Positions 44,193 through 52,598 of a DNA stretch of 64,000 nt are shown piece after piece. Below the pieces are notes generated by a model. That model ran no database searches and was not told the origin of the DNA. It saw nothing but the letters and a program-made list of their open reading frames with translations. Where the stretch lies: positions 868,001 through 932,000 of the forward strand of contig NC_008009.1 of NCBI RefSeq assembly GCF_000014005.1, in the 5' to 3' direction. Within the stretch, counting starts at the first letter, position 1. Each line of letters opens with the position of its first letter. A program made the position numbers and the translations under genes. Origin of the DNA: Candidatus Koribacter versatilis Ellin345. GTDB lineage: Bacteria; Acidobacteriota; Terriglobia; Terriglobales; Acidobacteriaceae.

Positions 44193-46130
44193 TTACTTCA
44201 CCCCCGGTTTAGCGAGAGCCGGGGTCACAGAGCCGTTAGAGTAGTGCGCGTAGCCGTGGCAGGTCAGGGTGCAGGTATTTGCGCTGTGCGAGTACGCCAG
44301 CGTGCCATTGTTCGGCGCGACGACCTTCAGGTCGAAGTTCACCATGCGCTCGCCGGAGATGCCTGCCGCCGTTCCGCCCATTCCATGCGAAGTATGGCAG
44401 ATGGAACAGGAGAACCCGTCGTTGATGTGGGTCGCGTGGCCTCCCTTACCGTTTTTGTCGGGCAAGAAACTCGCATCCGAAACGATGTTCGTAAGGTCGT
44501 GGCACTTCGCGCACATCGAATACGGTCCATTCGCGGAAGGATCGAGCGGCGGATTCGGAATCAGGTTTGTGATCGTCGTACCCGCACCGGCGCCGGAAGC
44601 CACCTGGCTGTATTCGTAGCGGCGCTCAAGGATGTGGCTGAACGTCGAGCCATGCGGACCATTTGGCCCGGTTCCACCACCCTCACGATTGTCATCGCTG
44701 TTATGACAATCCGTGCAGAAGATGCGCTGCCCCATGGAGCGCCCCTGGGTCTTCCCGTCGAGTTGCACCATGAACGCGCGCAAGCTTGGTTGGGGATACC
44801 CGCTGCTGCGATCGAGCATCACCGGATGTCGCGACGTCGAGGACGAGTTGAATTCATAAATCACGTTCAGCGAATCGCCGGGATTCTCTGCCGCCCACGC
44901 GGGCGCGTACCCGAAGATCGTCAACGTCGTCTTCCCGGAACTCGGCCCATGGCAACGCAAGCAGTTCTCGTACTGATTCACCGCCGGATCGATTTGCGTG
45001 GTGCCGTCCACGCCTAAGCCCTTGGTGCTGGTTTGCGAAATGCGTATCTTCGGCGGAGCATCAAAGCTCGTCACCTGCTGCGATCCGTGCGCGTTGTGAC
45101 AGTCAACGCAAGTCGCATGACGATTGTTTTCGAGGACCGTTGCCTCCCCGGCGCTATGGGTGTTGTTGCCGGCCGGATACGGGTGGCCCGTCTTTGCAAA
45201 TTCGGCATACACGTTCGGAATTGCCGGTGAGATGTTCGATCCCCCGTTGTGGCAGGTAATGCAATTCTGTGTCGCCGAATCCATGTTCGGCACTGGCGAT
45301 GCCGGCTGCCGCAACAATTCTGCTCCGCCCAGTGCGCTATGTGGAACGTGGCACGATATGCATGAATTTGCGCCGACCGTCGTATAGCTGCCGAGTCCCG
45401 CGCCCTGCGAAAGCTTATTGTTCGTGTTCGCGTGGATACTCGTCGTCCACGGCGACAGAGGGTTGTTCTGGTTGCTTACCTGGCGTGCACCCGGCTCATG
45501 GCACGCCAGGCACAGTGCTCCGTTCGAACCGTCGCGTACCAGGAACTGCTGCGCCACCGTGTCAATCGCCTGCACGTGCGGATTGTGGCAGCTCGTGCAT
45601 TCCACGTTGTTGTTAATCAACTTCACCGCGTTTTGCGGATCCGCGGTCTTGTGGCTCGAGATCAGGGTCGTGACCAGGTCCGGCGAATCGGTAGTCAAAG
45701 CTCGAAAACTAAATGGATGCGAGCCCCCGAGATTGCTGCCGAACTTGTCCTGCGGCAGCATGTTGCCTGTCATCCGCAGGCGCCCATAAGGAACCGTCTG
45801 CCCCGGCGCGACGGTGCCGTCATGGCAGCTCAGGCAAAGATTGCTATCGCCCCCGAGAGGTGGTTGGGTGGTCAGGTTCTTGAGCGTCGTACTCGTATAC
45901 GTGGTGTAGGTCTGCTTCGAGAGTGTCTGCGCCCACAGGGGCGCCGAGCCCATCGTGATTCCTGAGTGCGGCGCATGGCAATACTGGCATCCGGAATTCA
46001 GCCGGCCCTTGATCGGCGAAGTGCCGCCTGGCGAGAGATCATGCGAGCCGAGTACGTCGGTAGTCCACTGCGCTGGGGAATTCACGCACAAGACACCGAC
46101 CAAGAGAGCAAGCAGCCAAGCGCGCTTCAT
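44193..46130 (-). CDS. Multiheme c-type cytochrome with 11 CxxCH and one CxxxCH
   Basis: 645 residues with signal peptide MKRAWLLALLVGVLCVNSPAQ. Eleven CxxCH motifs (CQYCH, CLSCH, CTSCH, CLACH, CISCH, CITCH, CVDCH, CLRCH, CTDCH, CAKCH, CSICH) and one terminal CTLTCH that could hold a twelfth haem. Several are followed by PH/AHG, as in 'doubled CxxCH' cytochromes. AGGAGG lies 6 nt before the ATG, inside the end of the NHL gene (4-nt overlap). Expected in the periplasm or on the outer face as part of an electron conduit. Confidence 0.93.
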   Translation of the reverse strand: MKRAWLLALLVGVLCVNSPAQWTTDVLGSHDLSPGGTSPIKGRLNSGCQYCHAPHSGITMGSAPLWAQTLSKQTYTTYTSTTLKNLTTQPPLGGDSNLCLSCHDGTVAPGQTVPYGRLRMTGNMLPQDKFGSNLGGSHPFSFRALTTDSPDLVTTLISSHKTADPQNAVKLINNNVECTSCHNPHVQAIDTVAQQFLVRDGSNGALCLACHEPGARQVSNQNNPLSPWTTSIHANTNNKLSQGAGLGSYTTVGANSCISCHVPHSALGGAELLRQPASPVPNMDSATQNCITCHNGGSNISPAIPNVYAEFAKTGHPYPAGNNTHSAGEATVLENNRHATCVDCHNAHGSQQVTSFDAPPKIRISQTSTKGLGVDGTTQIDPAVNQYENCLRCHGPSSGKTTLTIFGYAPAWAAENPGDSLNVIYEFNSSSTSRHPVMLDRSSGYPQPSLRAFMVQLDGKTQGRSMGQRIFCTDCHNSDDNREGGGTGPNGPHGSTFSHILERRYEYSQVASGAGAGTTITNLIPNPPLDPSANGPYSMCAKCHDLTNIVSDASFLPDKNGKGGHATHINDGFSCSICHTSHGMGGTAAGISGERMVNFDLKVVAPNNGTLAYSHSANTCTLTCHGYAHYSNGSVTPALAKPGVK

Positions 46131-47194
46131 GGCTGGCCTCCTGCACGCTTACCGACGCCGTAATAATGCAGCACTTGGATCCGGCGATTAAACGAGTCAA
46201 CCACGAAGATGCGGTCCTCGTGGTCAATAAAAATGCCGGAAGGAAGCTGAAACTCCTCAGGCCCCGTGCCTTTTCCGCCAAACCAGTACAGCCAGTGGCC
46301 TTCGCGGTCGTAAATCTGTACCCGCGCACTCGCACCTTCCACCACGTAGATGTGGTTCTCGGAATCCACGCTCACGCCCTTGGGACGAAACATCGCGCCC
46401 GGCGTATCGCCGATCTCGCCAATGCTGCCGCGATAGCTGCCATCTTTTCCGAAGATCTGGATGCGGAAGTTCATCGCATCCACCACCACCAGCTCGTCGC
46501 CCACAATGCGCAGTTCGGTCGGATAGTGCAATTCGCCAGGTTCCGATCCCGGCTTGCCGATCGTGGCAAGTACTTGGCCCTGCATGTCGGTGACATAAAT
46601 CTTGTCGCGTAGGGTGTCGGTGATGTACACGCGCTGTGCCGCCGAATCAATCGCAATCCCGGTAGGCCGCTTGAAGAATCCTTCGCCACCCTTCAAGGCG
46701 CCAATCGAGCGCTGATACTTGCCGTCAGCATTAAAGACGAAGACCTTGCCGGTCTCAGAGTCCGTGACGTAGAAGTTGTCGTGCGCATCCACCGCCACGC
46801 ATTGCGGCTGGAGCATCGACTCTTTGCCCTTCTCATTGCGTTCGACGAACTTGTACTTATGCTGGGCGAGGTCGAAGATGTGCACGCCATTCGCGCCCGG
46901 ATCGGTGACAATCGCTCGCCCGCGCGAATCCACCGCGATACTGTAGGGTCTGACTAGGAAATGTTCGTCTGGTTCACCGGCGACGAAGTCCACCACCTTC
47001 GTCCAGAAGCCTTTCTTGCCGAGGACGTCACGATCGGTCGTAAACATCCGCTCGAAGGTGAGGCGTCGTCCACCCTCAATCTCGATCGCCGGAACCGAAA
47101 CTTCTGCGGGCTTCTCTTTCGTTGCGGCAAGGCACGTCAAAGGAACGAGGATCGACAAGGTAAGTACTGCGGCCCTTGCTCCTCGTACGTCCAA
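46127..47194 (-). CDS. Secreted NHL-repeat beta-propeller, copy 2
   Basis: 355 residues from a TTG at 47194 with GGAG 6 nt upstream, giving a signal peptide (AAVLTLSILVPLTCLA). About six NHL repeats follow, e.g. VRPYSIAVDSRGRAIVTD, LQPQCVAVDAHDNFYVTD, KRPTGIAIDSAAQRVYITD, FRPKGVSVDSENHIYVVE. NHL propellers bind proteins or act as scaffolds and are common next to multiheme cytochromes. Longer readings would run into the barrel gene and are rejected. It overlaps the cytochrome start by 4 nt. Confidence 0.88.
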   Translation of the reverse strand: MDVRGARAAVLTLSILVPLTCLAATKEKPAEVSVPAIEIEGGRRLTFERMFTTDRDVLGKKGFWTKVVDFVAGEPDEHFLVRPYSIAVDSRGRAIVTDPGANGVHIFDLAQHKYKFVERNEKGKESMLQPQCVAVDAHDNFYVTDSETGKVFVFNADGKYQRSIGALKGGEGFFKRPTGIAIDSAAQRVYITDTLRDKIYVTDMQGQVLATIGKPGSEPGELHYPTELRIVGDELVVVDAMNFRIQIFGKDGSYRGSIGEIGDTPGAMFRPKGVSVDSENHIYVVEGASARVQIYDREGHWLYWFGGKGTGPEEFQLPSGIFIDHEDRIFVVDSFNRRIQVLHYYGVGKRAGGQP

Positions 47195-47211
47195 AGTATT
47201 CTCCAGTTGGC

Positions 47212-49062
47212 TTAGAAGAAATTGAACCAACGCGATACGCCGACGAAATACGATGATACCGCGCTTGGCAGCGTAGAGCTTGAACCCACGTTCTGATAGA
47301 AGCGCGTGTATCCCGCATCGAGATAAAGCTTCCGGAAACGGTACCGCATCTGCGCTCGCCAAATTTCCGTATCACTCGAGTACAGACTGCTCACCGAATT
47401 TGTGCCGCCGTTGGCTTTGGAATACCCACCATTGATGGTGAGGCGCCGGAATAGCAGGCTTGACAGTCCGAAACCGTATGCCTTGCTGTTGAAGAACACA
47501 ATTTCATTGGGTGAGATCACGCCCGGGGGCAGATTCCCCGGGACCGACAGGAGTCCGCTCGGCGTCAGGATCGACTCTCCATTCGACTGAGACCAGAATG
47601 CGTTCGCCTGGATCCTCTTGTACATCACCGAAGTGGAGAGGCTGTCCGTACGGCTTCCCCCGTTATTATCGGTCGAGAACGCTGTTTGCCCAGCCGCGTA
47701 AGTCGTGTTCCAGAACGTCCGGTCGCCGAACTTCTTCATCACGTGGCCGCCATAGGTCATGGACGAAGCCGTGTAGAAAATCAATAGCGTCTGAACGTTC
47801 TGCGCATAATCGAAGTACGCGTCCACGTCCCACTGGTGGATCTTACGGTTGAAATTGACATTTGCTGTTAGGCCGAGACCCGTGTGCCCATCCTGCGTGG
47901 CGCCGTCGTACGCGCCAAACGAAAAGTTCAGAGCGCCGAACAAAGGTCGAGCGTAGTTGTACGCAACGTTTCCGCCATAGGTCGTCAGCTTGAACTCGTC
48001 GCCCATGAAGAACTGTTCCTGGTGAGCAACGTCTCCCGAGACGAACAGGTTTTTCGTGAGGATATAGCCCGCGGATGTGTTCACCCGAAACGCGCGTACC
48101 GTTCCTAGTGAATAGGTGGGTACAGCTCCACCGGCGCTAATGACCTGTTCGGTGAACTGGTCCATCGCATTGTCGGTGTAATTGCCGTCGGCCGCCAGCG
48201 ACAGCCGGTTCGTCGGCCGCATCGTGAAGACTGTGTTGAAATTGTCCACCGTACCGTTTGAGTTCACCGTCGGCCGATCATCGGAATAGGTGCTGTCGTA
48301 ACTGTTCCGGTTGAACGATGCCGAAAAGGTACCGTTCTTCGGCAGAGGATGGTTCGCGCTGAACTGATATTGGTTCGACGACGTCGTTGTATGCGGGTTC
48401 TCTACGCCTTCCAGGAAGCTCGGGAACGTTGCGTCAGAGTTGAAGTGCGAGTAGCCAGCACCGGTCTGCCACCCGTCCCATGCGTAGAACTCTTGAACGC
48501 TGAAGTTCTTTTGGTCGTTCTTGGCCTTCGCATCGCTGCCGTAGATCGTGTTCTCGTTCGAATTGTCGTTGAAGTTGAAATTCAGTTTTGGCAATCCGGG
48601 CAGCATCACTCCCCACCCAATGCCGAATCCGCTTCCGTTTCCGTTTGTCAGCAACCCCTGCTGGCTTCCCGGGATCCCGAACTGTCCGGTGCTGTCTTTG
48701 GCGTACGAGTACGAAACCGTGCCGGGGAAGTGGCTTCCGGAAAAGATGTTCACGGTGCTATTAAGACCGCTGGAGTTGGTCAGCGATTGGAAGTCTGAAT
48801 TTGCCTGCGAGCGTTGGTAATAAGGCTGAACCGAAAATGAGAGGAAGTTCGGACTGTAGTAGAAGCCGTTGACGTTCGCATCCGCGCCAAGGTAAAGCCC
48901 GTGATCTGAACTGGTGTCGTTGAAATCGGACGAGTACCCAAATGAGAAATTGCCGTTGGATTTCAGATCGACGCCGTATAGCTCGACTTGCGCGCCGGCC
49001 CGGATGCAAAAGACAATCGCGACGATCAACAACCATCCCGTTCTGTTACTTCTGCCACCCAC
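47212..49062 (-). CDS. Outer-membrane beta-barrel protein (porin-cytochrome conduit candidate)
   Basis: 616 residues from a GTG with GAGGG upstream. Signal peptide ending IRAGAQ, then dense alternating amphipathic strands rich in Tyr, Asn, Ser and Gly (e.g. FSFGYSSDFNDTSS, YQFSANHPLPKNGTFSASF) and a terminal aromatic VSRWFNFF, the hallmark of a Bam-dependent barrel. The length allows about 22-26 strands, similar to MtrB/PioB/OmbB barrels. It lacks a recognisable MtrB CxxC. Its place between cytochromes, PPIase and NHL genes argues for a haem-conduit sheath. Confidence 0.82.
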   Translation of the reverse strand: MGGRSNRTGWLLIVAIVFCIRAGAQVELYGVDLKSNGNFSFGYSSDFNDTSSDHGLYLGADANVNGFYYSPNFLSFSVQPYYQRSQANSDFQSLTNSSGLNSTVNIFSGSHFPGTVSYSYAKDSTGQFGIPGSQQGLLTNGNGSGFGIGWGVMLPGLPKLNFNFNDNSNENTIYGSDAKAKNDQKNFSVQEFYAWDGWQTGAGYSHFNSDATFPSFLEGVENPHTTTSSNQYQFSANHPLPKNGTFSASFNRNSYDSTYSDDRPTVNSNGTVDNFNTVFTMRPTNRLSLAADGNYTDNAMDQFTEQVISAGGAVPTYSLGTVRAFRVNTSAGYILTKNLFVSGDVAHQEQFFMGDEFKLTTYGGNVAYNYARPLFGALNFSFGAYDGATQDGHTGLGLTANVNFNRKIHQWDVDAYFDYAQNVQTLLIFYTASSMTYGGHVMKKFGDRTFWNTTYAAGQTAFSTDNNGGSRTDSLSTSVMYKRIQANAFWSQSNGESILTPSGLLSVPGNLPPGVISPNEIVFFNSKAYGFGLSSLLFRRLTINGGYSKANGGTNSVSSLYSSDTEIWRAQMRYRFRKLYLDAGYTRFYQNVGSSSTLPSAVSSYFVGVSRWFNFF

Positions 49063-49074
49063 CTGGGTATCCCT

Positions 49075-50106
49075 CTACAGCTCTTCTACCTTTGCGCTTT
49101 GACGGAGTTGTTTGTCGAACGAGCCGCGAAGCTGCTCGGTCTTGGCCTTCTTCATGTCTTCCTGCAACTTGGCTTTCACCTCGCCAAACGGTGTGCGGCC
49201 CGCGGGCGTGTGCGCGTTCAGCCGGAACATGGTGTAGTTCGGACCGATCTGAATCAGGTCGCTCACTTCCCCTGGTTTCATCACTAGCGCCGCTTTCACG
49301 ACATCGGGCGGCAGGCTGGCGCGGTCAATCGCTTTGCGATCGCCCATCTTCACATGCCAGTCGTCATCCGAAACCTTTTCGGCAAGTAGCCCAAACTCTT
49401 CGTACGTCTTCGTCGCCTTCGCTGCCTTAAAAGCGTCGTGAGCGCGCTTGTCTGCTTCCTTCTTTACTTCCGGGTTGGCGCCCTGCGGCGGAATGATCGA
49501 GATCGTCTGGATCGAGAACGTCTCCGGACGATCGAATTGCTTCGAATTCGCTTCGTAGAATGCTTTCGCCTGCGCGTCGGTCACAACCGACTTGTCGTTG
49601 ACTTCTTTCTTCAACAGGATCTGGACCAGCATCGTGCGCCGCATCTTTTCATGCATCGCCTGTCGTGAACCGAATTGCGCCACGATCCAGGCATCGAACT
49701 CCTGCTGCGACGGGAACTGCTTCCGCATCTCAGCTTCGCCCTTGCTGATGATGGACGGATCGAAGGTGATCTTGCGGCGCACTGCTTCCTGGTAGACCAG
49801 CTCTTCGAACACAATCATCTGGAGAGCGCCTTTGCGCATCTCTGGTTCCATCTTCTTGGGCACGCCGTTGTGCTGCGCGGCGTATGGGAAAATCGTGTAC
49901 ATCTCGCGCAACAAGTCGCGCTCAGTCAGTACCGTGCCATTTACGCGCGCAACCGGTTTGGTTTCGTCCACAGGGCGCGCGGCGGGAACGGACGTAGTCG
50001 CCGTGCGCTCTTTTGCGACCGCGGTCGGCGCGTGGGATGCCATCTGTGCGAATGCGGCGGAAACCGAGATCAGGACCAGGGCAGCGGATTGGACGGCGTA
50101 TTTCAT
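49075..50106 (-). CDS. SurA/PrsA-type periplasmic peptidyl-prolyl isomerase
   Basis: 343 residues with signal peptide (MKYAVQSAALVLISVSAAFAQ), a SurA-N-like helical chaperone domain (VARVNGTVLTERDLLREMYTIFP... to about 185) and a parvulin-like domain (about 195-305: FSIQTISIIPP, GLLAEKVSDDDWHVKMGDR, VMKPGEVSDLIQIGPNYTMFRLN). SurA escorts outer-membrane barrels to BAM. It sits 12 nt upstream of the barrel gene, so it is probably a dedicated chaperone for it. GAGGAG precedes the ATG. Confidence 0.88.
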   Translation of the reverse strand: MKYAVQSAALVLISVSAAFAQMASHAPTAVAKERTATTSVPAARPVDETKPVARVNGTVLTERDLLREMYTIFPYAAQHNGVPKKMEPEMRKGALQMIVFEELVYQEAVRRKITFDPSIISKGEAEMRKQFPSQQEFDAWIVAQFGSRQAMHEKMRRTMLVQILLKKEVNDKSVVTDAQAKAFYEANSKQFDRPETFSIQTISIIPPQGANPEVKKEADKRAHDAFKAAKATKTYEEFGLLAEKVSDDDWHVKMGDRKAIDRASLPPDVVKAALVMKPGEVSDLIQIGPNYTMFRLNAHTPAGRTPFGEVKAKLQEDMKKAKTEQLRGSFDKQLRQSAKVEEL

Positions 50107-50166
50107 GAACTCCTCAACTCATGCAGGAAAATCGGGGGAGGGTAACCCCTCCCCCCAGGTTGTTGG

Positions 50167-51180
50167 TTAGAACACCGTCGTAACGTTGTTCACGCCAAAT
50201 GCTTCGTTCGCTTCGCCAAAGTGGCACTGGCGGCAGAACTGGGTCGTGGACGGCGCTTGCGTAGCGCTGTTCGTGTAGTTGTTCCACGCGCCCGGATTGT
50301 AAGGAGCGTTGATGAAGAAGTAGGACGGATAGTACCCATTCTTCTGGATCGCCGTGCCGGCGGTCTTTCCCGCGCCTTTGTAGATGTACATAACATGCTG
50401 GTTGTGGCAGGTGGTGCAGGTTACGTATAGGTTGTTCTGGTTGGTGTTGCCTTCCGGATTCGCAAGGCCCCAGCTCCAGGACGTGCCTTCGATCGCCGGC
50501 ATGCCATAGTTCTTCAGGAAGTTCGAATACTGCGTGCCCGAAGCGGTCGCGGTCGGAGTGATCGTGCTGACTGCGTTGCTGGCGGAGAAGGTCACCGTAA
50601 GGTAAGTGCCGAGGCGCAGGGCGCCGAAGTTGGCAGCAAGGCCCACTGGGTGATCGTTGTTGTAGTTGCCGGCCGACGAGCCATCATTGCCGAGCAGGGT
50701 CGGAATGTGGACTGCGTTGCCGTAGATGCCTGAAGGCAGAAGGTTCATTCTCTGCTCATAGGCATAGTTCGTCATCATGCCGCCCTTGGCGACGTTACCG
50801 TCGTGGCAGGCCAGGCACATCGCGATGCCGCGAATTTCATCGCTGCCCGCAGTGAAAGCGGGAATCGTTTCGGTGTAACGGCCACCATCGCCCATGGCCA
50901 GCGTGTAGCCATAAAGTGGGCTCAGGTCCTGGCCGAACAGGGCATCGTTGCCGGAGTTCGGATCGTTGTTCAACGCGCCGTTGTAGCCATTGCCGATGTT
51001 TCCACCGCCGCCGCGACCGCCGCTGTGAGGAGCATGGCAGCCCGCGCAACCGCGTCCGCCATCATTGTGTGCGCCGAGAATGTCGATCCCGGTCAGGCCG
51101 GTGCCCGCATTGTAAGTCTGCGCGGCTGCCATGCCGACAAAGAACGTCACGCACAGGATAAGCATGAATACTTTCTTCAT
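50167..51180 (-). CDS. Tetraheme c-type cytochrome
   Basis: 337 residues with signal peptide MKKVFMLILCVTFFVGMAAAQ and four CxxCH motifs (CAGCHAPH, CLACHDGN, CTTCHNQH, CRQCHFGE) distributed over the whole length, an unusually low haem density. The start ...LGAHNDGGRGCAGCHAPHSG parallels ...LGSHDL...GCQYCHAPHSG of the 645-residue cytochrome, indicating common origin of the first module. AGGAGG lies upstream. Probably a periplasmic or surface component of the same conduit. Confidence 0.92.
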   Translation of the reverse strand: MKKVFMLILCVTFFVGMAAAQTYNAGTGLTGIDILGAHNDGGRGCAGCHAPHSGGRGGGGNIGNGYNGALNNDPNSGNDALFGQDLSPLYGYTLAMGDGGRYTETIPAFTAGSDEIRGIAMCLACHDGNVAKGGMMTNYAYEQRMNLLPSGIYGNAVHIPTLLGNDGSSAGNYNNDHPVGLAANFGALRLGTYLTVTFSASNAVSTITPTATASGTQYSNFLKNYGMPAIEGTSWSWGLANPEGNTNQNNLYVTCTTCHNQHVMYIYKGAGKTAGTAIQKNGYYPSYFFINAPYNPGAWNNYTNSATQAPSTTQFCRQCHFGEANEAFGVNNVTTVF

Positions 51181-51322
51181 TTAAAACCTCCTGATTTTTA
51201 CCGCCTACTGCTTTCTTGCTCAGAGAAACCGTTGGGATTCGGTTCTCCTTTGCCGGCGGCCCGCGGACCGTCAAGCTTCCTGCGCAGAGCTACTGCTAAT
51301 ACCGCGGTTCGTTTATGTATGA

Positions 51323-52579
51323 CTACTTCGGCTTGTTATTACTGTTTGCCGGCGCTTGCGAAGCCGTCGCTGTCGCGCCAGTCTTACCCTTTTCCAACGC
51401 TTGCCGGCGTTCCCACTCGGCACGCGCCTCCGGGTTGCTGATGTACTGAAACATCTGCACCCGGCCCGGATTCTGATCTGAGGTGTACACACGGTTCTTC
51501 TTGTCGATCGTCAGTCCGGCAACATTGCCGAACATCCCCGGCAACAATCCGTGTCCTCCCAGGTACAACAAAACTTTTCCATCTTTGCTGAAGCACTGCA
51601 CGCGGTCCTGTGCGGCATCCGCTACCCACACGTGCCCGTCGGAATCAATCGCGATCCCCTTCGGCCGTGCGAACGTTCCCGGACCATCGCCCGCCTTGCC
51701 CCATGCCGTAATGAACTGTCCGTCGGCGTCGAAAATCTCTACTCGCCGGTTCGAGGTATCGGTCACATACAAGTTGCTGTCGCTGTCCACCGCTACGTTC
51801 GTCGGCCGCGCAAACTGTCCTGGCTCCGTCAGTGCGTGGTTCTTTCCCGAAGTCCCCATCTTGCGGATCAAGTTGAACTTGTCGGCGTCGTACACCAATA
51901 CTTGGTCGAGCGCCGGATCCGCGACATAAAGGAACCGGTTCTCGTTATCAACCGCCATCCCGCCCGGATCTACCAGCCCCTCACTGATTACCGCTTCCTG
52001 TTTGCGATCCGGCCCGAAAACCAGTACCCGATGCAGCTGCGAGTCCGAAACAAAGAGCCGGTCGCCGTCGTCAATCGTCAATCCCGTGATCAGCCCGAAG
52101 TGCGCCTGCACTCCGTTCTTGATCATGTCGACATCGTGGGTCTCGGTGTTGAAGATGAAGATCGCTCCAACTTTTCCGTCCGCGACATACAGCAGGCCCT
52201 TCGAATCCACTGCCATGCCGTACGGAGTAGCCAACGCAAACCGCTGCTTCGGGCCGTTCTTGCCGTTGCCCTCGGAATCGCCGCCCGCCAGTCGTGCCAT
52301 CCACTCCGACTTCTTCTTTTCCTGAACGATCTGCGTCTGGATCTTCTCGCCCGCGAAGAAATCCACATACTTGAGCCGCGTGATCGCAGGCGGGTTCGGC
52401 CACACGATCTTCGAGTAATCCAATTTCTTCAGAACCGACTCTTCCTGCACAGGCGCGGCAGCATCCTTCTTCTTATCTTTTCCACCGAAGACAGGCACAG
52501 CGCAGCCGAGCACCAGCGCGAGGATGCACGTCGCGGTTGTTGCTAATTTCGATTTCGACTTGTCGCTCATGCCGTACAT
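51323..52579 (-). CDS. Secreted NHL-repeat beta-propeller, copy 1
   Basis: 418 residues. N-terminal hydrophobic signal (ATTATCILALVLGCAVPVFG) with Cys at its end, so it could be a lipoprotein or cleaved protein. Six or so NHL repeats, e.g. TPYGMAVDSKGLLYVAD, VDPGGMAVDNENRFLYVAD, ARPTNVAVDSDSNLYVTD, ARPKGIAIDSDGHVWVAD. A Lys-rich linker and a Thr/Ala/Asn tail flank the propeller. It lies 19 nt after the 16-haem cytochrome gene. GAGGG stands about 10 nt before the ATG at 52579; a second ATG follows at 52570. Confidence 0.88.
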   Translation of the reverse strand: MYGMSDKSKSKLATTATCILALVLGCAVPVFGGKDKKKDAAAPVQEESVLKKLDYSKIVWPNPPAITRLKYVDFFAGEKIQTQIVQEKKKSEWMARLAGGDSEGNGKNGPKQRFALATPYGMAVDSKGLLYVADGKVGAIFIFNTETHDVDMIKNGVQAHFGLITGLTIDDGDRLFVSDSQLHRVLVFGPDRKQEAVISEGLVDPGGMAVDNENRFLYVADPALDQVLVYDADKFNLIRKMGTSGKNHALTEPGQFARPTNVAVDSDSNLYVTDTSNRRVEIFDADGQFITAWGKAGDGPGTFARPKGIAIDSDGHVWVADAAQDRVQCFSKDGKVLLYLGGHGLLPGMFGNVAGLTIDKKNRVYTSDQNPGRVQMFQYISNPEARAEWERRQALEKGKTGATATASQAPANSNNKPK

Positions 52580-52598
52580 CTTGAAAGTTCCCTCGCTC

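Noticed and set aside
43173-45017. 614-codon open frame antisense to the polytopic protein and cytochrome
   Set aside because: Composition is Arg/His/Glu-rich without domains, and both opposite-strand genes are convincing.
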